A stretch of DNA of 64,000 nucleotides from Enoplolaimus lenunculus (taxonomy: Eukaryota > Nematoda > Enoplea > Enoplida > Thoracostomopsidae). A program made the position numbers and the translations under genes. The stretch covers positions 62,001 through 126,000 of the forward strand of contig JASANG010003691.1 in NCBI GenBank assembly GCA_030248215.1, in the 5' to 3' direction. The notes beneath the pieces were generated by a model. The model made no database searches and was not told the DNA's origin. It saw nothing but the letters and a program-made list of their open reading frames with translations. This document shows, piece after piece, positions 58,080-64,000 of this stretch. Numbering within the stretch: the stretch's first letter is position 1; every line of letters starts with the position of its first letter.

Positions 58080-58263
58080 GACCCATGTTACTTTAAGGGG
58101 CGTCCATGTTTCTGGCGGCTCTATAATTGAGTAGGTTTAGAATCTACATTACATTTTTTGCTTAGGCGTAGGCTTAGGAACGCATTTTTGCAACGCTTAC
58201 GCTTAGACTTAGGCTTAGGAATACGCTTAATTTGCTGTTACGCCCCTTAAAGTAACATTGGCC
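58080..58263. mobile_element. TTAGGC-array TIR element (type A)
   Basis: GACCCATGTTACTTTAAGGG ... CCTTAAAGTAACATTGGCC. Flanks share ACTAT (weak 8-bp duplication). Confidence 0.85.
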
Positions 58264-59228
58264 AACTATGACCGCGGTTAAGTACGGGCCCATGGCGTCG
58301 TTATAAGTAATACACTAAACCAAGTGCCGAAGTTAGCACCTTTCGTTCCGCCTAAGTTAGCGTCACTCTGATTGATTTAAAACGAATCTTTGAATAATGG
58401 TGAAAAAAGTATACAGCGTTATGTGGTCATTTTGGTACGTTGAGATCAACGTTGAAATCAGCCCGGCATGGGCCCGACACTTGGTCCCTAATGTTGAGCC
58501 CGCAAGCCTAACCGGCCCGGGCCTGTGTTTTATATAAAGGTCGCAGAAATATTCAGAATTACAAATAAAACTAAAAATCGGCATCACATTTTTCTCTACT
58601 GCGACCTGACGGCCTGTAGTATTAAAAAAACACCCACGAAAGCTGTTTCAGAGTAGAGTTTAATCTTAGTTAGCAACTTTGAATTTTTTACTACTAAATT
58701 GGTAACAGTCGTTTTCAGTTATGTATCACATTGATGAACCGCTTACAATCGTTGTTGCGATAGCTATCGGTAAGTTTTCGCAGCCGACACACCTGATCAT
58801 TGTTTGCTGAATTAGCTTAAACAGCAATTATTTGCTGCAAAGCCTAACTAAAACTTTTAAGCTCTGCTCAGTTTCAAGCCATAGTTACTATGTATTTAGT
58901 TTTAAAAATATCTATTGTTTTTTTTAATTACTGCTCATATTTTCCTTTGTGTTAATTATTTTGACAATTTAATCAGTTTCCAGTATTAATCAATAACATG
59001 AGATGTAATTTGTCGAATACGTATGACACTTTTGTCAACCGGAACGAATTAAATTTGATTCTAGAACCGTTTAATTTAAGATCAAGAAATGATTGGCTAT
59101 TTTTGGTGTAAGAGGCATAAATTGAGTGAATATTACTTACACGCTGAAAATAGCAGGCAAAATAAAGTTTAGTAGAATCAAACAAGCTTGCCTGGTTACC
59201 GGTTATTGACAAAATAGTATATAAAGGA
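58264..59228. other. Gene-free stretch
   Basis: Nothing certain. It contains only the possible first exon at 58721. Confidence 0.35.
58721..58769 (+). other. Possible small first exon with an adjacent splice acceptor
   Basis: GTTTTCAG at 58711-58718 is followed by TT and an ATG opening a hydrophobic peptide, MYHIDEPLTIVVAIAI, which ends in a good donor (GTAAGTTTT). The pattern fits a trans-spliced or internal first exon, but no continuation was found downstream. It may be chance. Confidence 0.2.
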
Positions 59229-59320
59229 TAACCATTTCTCGCATGCTCACAGTGTCTGTATTGCTCGTACATTATTGTATTTTGTTGTTTTATACTCTAT
59301 GAGTGAAAGGGATATAGATA
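59229..59320. mobile_element. TTAA/CCC MITE remnant (subfamily b), internally deleted
   Basis: AACCATTTCTCGCATG at the left and ACTCTATGAGTGAAAGGG at the right, only about 90 bp long. Confidence 0.55.
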
Positions 59321-59499
59321 CTAAGTAAGAACTATCATTTATACTTTAGTAAAGCAAGAAGATTATAAAAGCACAGCATCGCACAAAATATAAACAATCT
59401 TTTAGTGGCCTAATATAGTGCAACATGGCTTGACCGCAGGCGCGAAGCCTGAAATTTTATTAGGCAAAGGTTTTTACTCGAGCTGGAGTCAAAACCAAC

Positions 59500-59753
59500 G
59501 TGAAATTTTGAAGATTTTGCGAGCGAAGCGAGCATGAAGCTTAAACAAATTATTGCCAATGAAAGCTTAGGTTGAATAAGTTCGCAACGATGAATCCGTC
59601 GTTTAAACCACCAAACTTCCGGTCAGGATGCATGTAGAATGAATAAGAAAACATCGCGAGTAAAGCGAATAAAAACCTGCACTTTGCTAATAAACTCCTT
59701 TGCAACAACAGTCGCAAAACATTTTCGGGGAGTTCGTTGATTAGGGAGGTCGT
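59500..59753 (+). repeat. Dispersed repeat, inverted partner at 34425-34671
   Basis: TTTTGCGAGCGAAGCGAGC ... GAGTTCGTTGATTAGGGAGG. Small frames here are shadows of the repeat. Confidence 0.75.
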
Positions 59754-59966
59754 AAACACGTGTCCACCCCCCGAGTTTGACCGCGTTTGTGCTTTAAATA
59801 TCACAGCTAATTTCGCTATGTTGACGGGCTGTCTAAAATAGAACGAGTTTACATACACAGGTTTTTTTGTCGTAAGCAATTTGATGAATGAGAGTAACGG
59901 TTTTAAGCTACGAGAAAATGTTCTAATTGGCGGCATAAAAAACCGTTCAAAAACGACTCGGTATGC

Positions 59967-60174
59967 GGCTCATGTTACTTTAAGGGGCGTCCACGTTTCT
60001 GGTGGGTCTATAAAAGAGTAGGTTTAAATTCTAGATTACATTGTTTTGCTTAGGCTTATAGGCTTAGGTTTATGCTTAGGCTTAGGAACACACACTTTTG
60101 CAACACATCGGCGTAGGCTTAGGCTTAGGAATACGCTTAATTCTACTGTTACGCCCCTAAAAGTACCATTGGCG
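59967..60174. mobile_element. TTAGGC-array TIR element (type A)
   Basis: GGCTCATGTTACTTTAAGGG ... CCCTAAAAGTACCATTGGC with several TTAGGC units. No clear target duplication. Confidence 0.82.
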
Positions 60175-60518
60175 TTGCTGATATAAAAACAAATGTACCA
60201 GACGGTGCGTTGTAGCAAACAAGGTAACATTAACTTTAAAATGCGCGTATAAGCATAAAAATGCGTGTAATTATAGGTGTTCGCTTTAACGTCGGCAGTT
60301 GCTATGCATGGAAAGTGATCAATATTACTTTTGAAATCAAGTGGTTTTTAAACATTAGCTTTTTTTGACAAGCTAAAAGTATAGAAATTTAGAAACGCGA
60401 GAGAGGCAGAGAAAAAACTTTTCAGCTTTAACTGATCAGCGACAGGGGTCGGCCAAATATGGTCCTTTGCGGTGAAAGCCATAAGGCAAAGTTGAAATTG
60501 TAGAAAACAAAAAATTGT

Positions 60519-60723
60519 GGCCCGTGTTACTTTAAGGGGCGTCCAGGTTTCTGGTGTGTGTATAAAAGAATAGGTTTAGATTCTAGATTGCATGTTTTTG
60601 CTTAAGTATATAGGCTTAGGCTTACGCTTAGGCTTAGGAACACATCTTTGCAACGCTTAGACTTAGACTTAGGCTTAGGAATACGCTTAATCTGCTGTTA
60701 CGCAGCTAAAAGTAACATTGGCC
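60519..60723. mobile_element. TTAGGC-array TIR element (type A), perfect 8-bp duplication
   Basis: GGCCCGTGTTACTTTAAGGG ... CTAAAAGTAACATTGGCC, flanked by exact AAAATTGT (60511-60518 and 60724-60731). Confidence 0.93.
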
Positions 60724-60781
60724 AAAATTGTCAAGGTTGCTAACTTTGCAAAAAGGGATCGTGTATTTTTTTACAGAATGC

Positions 60782-61025
60782 GGTCAATGTAAAGATCAGG
60801 GGGGTGGAACGTTTTTCTGTGGGACTGCAGTAGAGTAAGCTTAAGCTTTGGACTATTTTTTTTTGCTTGAATTAGGTTTAGGCATAGGCTTAGGAATATG
60901 CTCGTTGTTACGCTTAGGCATAGGCTTAGCAATATGCTGCTTCTTACGCTTAGGCGTAGGCTTAGGCTTAGGCTTAGGAATATAAATTATAAAATACGGG
61001 GCCGCCCCTGTTGTTTACATTGGCC
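60782..61025. mobile_element. TTAGGC-array TIR element (type B)
   Basis: GGTCAATGTAAAGATCAGGG ... CCCTGTTGTTTACATTGGCC. Flanks CAGAATGC and CAGAATAC match 7 of 8. Three TTAGGC blocks. Confidence 0.9.
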
Positions 61026-61109
61026 CAGAATACAGATTTGCTTGAATCCAGGTACGTTGCAATGGTTTCAAATCGGTACAGGACTGGTGTAAAGCTTAGT
61101 GAAACATTT

Positions 61110-61259
61110 CAGTTCCATTTTAAAACATTTCTAAGTCTAAGCGTTGCAAAAATGAGCTCCTGAGCCTAAGCCTACGCAAAAAAAATGTAATCTAGAATTT
61201 AGACCTTTTCTTTTATAGACCCACCAGAAACCTGGACGCCGCTTAAAGTAACATGGACC
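61110..61259. mobile_element. TTAGGC-array TIR element fragment (type A)
   Basis: Inner TCTAAGCGTTGCAAAAATGA ... right end GCTTAAAGTAACATGGACC. The left end is missing. Confidence 0.65.
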
Positions 61260-61984
61260 AATATATCTAATTCGGCCATGAAATGCCACAAAAAATATAT
61301 AGTATTTGGTTCATAGATTTAGGGTTCTGAACCACAACAAAGCTCTTAGCCCGCCTGCGAGCCTGGCTTTAAACCATGTTGCGGAATAAATATTAGTAGG
61401 TGTAGAAATCGGTGTACAAATATTGAGGTTAAATAAACTTAATGTAATTATCCCACTTAAGACACAGCTTTGGGAATTTTGTACGTTGCAGACTAGTTAG
61501 GCACAACGACATTTGCACCTGGCTAATGGCCCTTATTCAGCAATTAAACCTTGCCAGTTTATACACCAAAGTAGATTAACACTTTGACTAAGCAAGAGAG
61601 AGAATGTTTAAGGGGCGGTAGCGTAAATTCGCTCGAGTCTTTTGTTCAACAAACACGGAAAACTAGCCAATCATCTCATATTATGTAAACGCGACCTTGG
61701 ATTATACGGGACTCTTGCCGTGGGGGGCTGATAAATTTTGAGTTTCAAAATTTTAGATTTAAATCGCATTTATATGAGCCTGTTTCATATTTTCTGAGTA
61801 AGTTAATCTCACTAAAAGAGCACATTTTTGCGTCATATTAATTCATATTCGCTTACTTGACTAAAAACGTTGTAAGCTACAGATGAAGTATAGCAAGATT
61901 TCCAGCCCGGCATGGTACAAAGGGGATACATTCACCTGAGAGCGTCGATGTGTAGCGACCAAAGCGCATACAAATTTATAGGAG

Positions 61985-62366
61985 GTGGGTGTAGCCGGAT
62001 ATCCGTTTGCGGTAAAAATCAAAACCCATTTGCGTTATAAAAATAACGGAAATTTTATTATTTTTACGCTCAAATTTACTTATGTGAATCGTGTATATAT
62101 CTTAAAATTTGTCTTTACGAATATGCTGCAATTGTTCGAAATGATATCGGAAATTATCAAATACATGCAAAATTTTAAAAATTTCGATGCATCCGCATGT
62201 GTTTTTTTTTAATTTTACAAATCCCGGTGAATATTTGAACACCTCATCTGCGTTGGCAGGAAAATAAAACGTCTTTGAAAGCGTTAAACTTCAATATCCG
62301 TTTTCCGTGTCAGTGATTTTGATCAATGTCGGTTTCGGTTATTTTTACTATCGGTTTACACCCTAG
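61985..62366. mobile_element. hAT-like MITE (CCGGATATCCG family)
   Basis: GGGTGTAGCCGGATATCCG at the left and ACTATCGGTTTACACCCT at the right. Confidence 0.7.
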
Positions 62367-62550
62367 AAAAGCAATTGTTTTGCATGTAAAATAATCTTTA
62401 AACACGCTTTAAGAGCCGACAGTCAGTCTCACAAGCATATCTTCAAAGGCATGAGTAGACAGATTTATTGTTTCACAACGTCTTTTGCCGCATTATTGCT
62501 CTGCCTGCATAGCGTCCTATAAAGTTATAACACGTGGGAACACGAAGCAT

Positions 62551-62943
62551 AGTCCATGTTACTTTAACGGCATTCAGGTTTCTGGTGGGTCTATAAAACA
62601 GTAGGTTTAGATTCTAGAATACATTTTTTGTGCTTACGTTTAGGCTTAGGCTTAGGAACACATTTTTGCAACGCTTAGGCTTAGGAATACGCTTAATCTA
62701 CACTGCAAAAAATGTTGAGTCAAATTGACTCTCTCCAAAATAGGCTCTACGAGACTACACAATCTGAGTCAAATTCGACTCCGCCAAGGTCAAATTCAAC
62801 ACACTGAACCGTATGTTTGACTCTGGCGGCGTCGAATTTGACTCAGTTTTTGTAGAGTCCCGTAGAGCCTATTACGAAGAGAGACAATTTGACTCACTAT
62901 TTTTTGCAGTGTACTATTTACGTTCCTAAAAGTAACACTGGCC
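62551..62943. mobile_element. TTAGGC-array TIR element (type A) split by a palindromic MITE
   Basis: AGTCCATGTTACTTTAACGG at the left, AAAGTAACACTGGCC at the right. Flanks CGAAGCAT (62543-62550) and TGACGCAT (62944-62951) match 6 of 8. Interrupted by 62701-62911. Confidence 0.85.
62701..62911. mobile_element. Palindromic TA-target MITE
   Basis: CACTGCAAAAAATGTTGAGT at the left and its near inverse at the right; the inverted arms of about 100 bp cover almost the whole 211 bp. It sits between TA (62699-62700) and TA (62912-62913), exactly splitting the host's AATCTACTGTTACG motif. The TA duplication suggests a Tc1/mariner-type mobiliser. Confidence 0.93.
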
Positions 62944-63496
62944 TGACGCATCAGTGGTCACTCGTTGAATAATGGTTACAAAACTGGCTGGCTTAATTTT
63001 AGCTCACCGCGAAGCGTTGCAAATAAATTTGATACCTCCGAGCCGAAAAAAAACTCGCTGTCTTTTCGTCGACTTTTGCAAGTTGAAATCAGATCACGCA
63101 ACTCGACAACATCGGCAATTTTTGAATATTGATACTATAAAGTCACATACTGAAACTGTGCTTTGTCTGTATGCCTTATAGCTGTTATATAGGCGGCTGT
63201 TTTTTTGTTAACTAACGCCAGTGGTTTTGCCAACTATACCTTATAAGAGATACTAAGAGCATCTTTCTCAGTATGTTAAAGATTAGCTAAAACAACACGC
63301 GAATCATACGGGTTCAGGGGAAAATGTCATGCGAAAAAATTGACTTTCAGATATTAAAGATGTATAGAAATGTTTTTGTGCCTGATCCGATATGCGTATT
63401 TGTTCTTATATCCGAGTCAAAATATACAGTTTGCAGACCCCAATGTTCAGCGCATGGGTGCCCCGTTGGAGGATCGGTGGTAATTATGGGTCACTC

Positions 63497-63766
63497 GGCC
63501 CATGTATAAGAACAGGGCCGGATCGTTTTCCGGCGGGGCTGTAATAGAGTCAGTTTTAAGTTTAAGCCTAACTTTTTTGCTTAGGCTTAGGCTTTAGGAA
63601 TAGGCTCATCCTTACGCTTAGGCTTAGGCTTAGGAATATGCTTATACTACTGTTCCGTCCCTGTTCTATAAAACAAAAGGCTTAGGAATAGGCTCATCCA
63701 TACGCTTAGGCTCAGGCTTAGGAATATGCTTATACTACTGTTCCGGCCCTGTTCTATACATTGGTC
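63497..63766. mobile_element. TTAGGC-array TIR element (type B) with duplicated right half
   Basis: GGCCCATGTATAAGAACAGG ... CCCTGTTCTATACATTGGTC. Exact flanks GGTCACTC (63489-63496 and 63767-63774). The segment from AGGAATAGGCTCATCC to the first CCCTGTTCTATA is repeated, so there is an internal copy of part of the right end. Confidence 0.93.
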
Positions 63767-64000
63767 GGTCACTCTATACAAAACAAAAACCTTGGTTATA
63801 TAAATATTTTTCGAAATGGTTTGTGGCGGACGGGTTTGTTTCAAATGACCAGGGTCGATTTTAGTGCTAGTCCCAGTGCCGGCGAAAGCGCCGTTCAGAC
63901 CACCAAATTGGGGGGACACGAGCCTTGGATGTTCCATCTGGGCAAAATAACCACTATTTCGCGGGCCGCAAAGTCATAAAGCTGTGAAAAATTTTAGTTG
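63767..64000. other. Window end, no gene recognised
   Basis: Nothing recognised. Confidence 0.3.

Noticed and set aside
59550-59936. 128-codon minus-strand frame
   Set aside because: Mostly overlaps the dispersed repeat shared with 34425-34671, so not an independent gene.
57200-63766. Window near a chromosome end because of TTAGGC arrays
   Set aside because: Arrays are short, degenerate, in both orientations and inside TIR elements with target duplications; none is a long perfect array at the window edge.
1-64000. LTR, retroviral or Polinton-like element
   Set aside because: No long direct repeats with tRNA primer sites and no integrase, protease, capsid or protein-primed polymerase motifs were seen.

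Overview
The window is eukaryotic nuclear DNA: AT-rich, with intron-rich genes and many short repeats. A nematode is the best guess. About thirty short elements carry arrays of the nematode telomere unit TTAGGC, introns end in a bare TTTTAG or TTTCAG, and the kinase carries the invertebrate-style WMPPES motif. No species can be named from sequence alone, and because the TTAGGC arrays sit inside mobile elements they are not proof of phylum.

Three genes are well supported. (1) Translation initiation factor eIF5B on the minus strand, 24478 to 5711. I could join 30 exons in frame to exactly 3705 nt (1234 aa). (2) The ER-lumenal Hsp40 DNAJB11/ERdj3 on the plus strand, 28018 to 32470, with four exons and 362 aa. 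(3) A MET/RON-type receptor tyrosine kinase on the plus strand, 36470 to about 50002, with 17-18 exons and about 1640 aa. It has a Sema domain, a PSI domain, one IPT domain, a membrane segment, a kinase domain and a very long Q/S-rich tail. A coding-looking exon at 34963-35185 is unidentified. The genes are housekeeping or signalling genes with no evident operon link.

The rest is repeats. The main family is a set of short inverted-repeat elements starting GGCC(A/C)ATGT, flanked by 8-bp target duplications. Most have an interior of degenerate TTAGGC array; one relative has a GTCCCA array instead. Other families are: hAT-like MITEs (CAGGG ends, 8-bp duplications); a TTAA-flanked CCC...GGG (piggyBac-like) MITE with a tRNA-Gly-like Pol III promoter inside; tRNA-derived SINEs; a 764-bp G/C-run element nested in a SINE; a hairpin-ended element with ~170-bp internal repeats; a palindromic TA-flanked MITE; and others. 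A young LINE fragment sits exactly at the start of an eIF5B exon and seems to supply its present splice acceptor. Several nested insertions give a relative chronology.

Layout: 1-5710 repeats and unassigned DNA; 5711-24478 eIF5B; 24479-28017 intergenic, with MITEs and a 244-bp perfect tandem duplication; 28018-32470 DNAJB11; 32471-36469 intergenic; 36470-50002 the receptor kinase; 50003-64000 repeat-dense with no convincing gene. I saw no LTR, retroviral or Polinton-like element.
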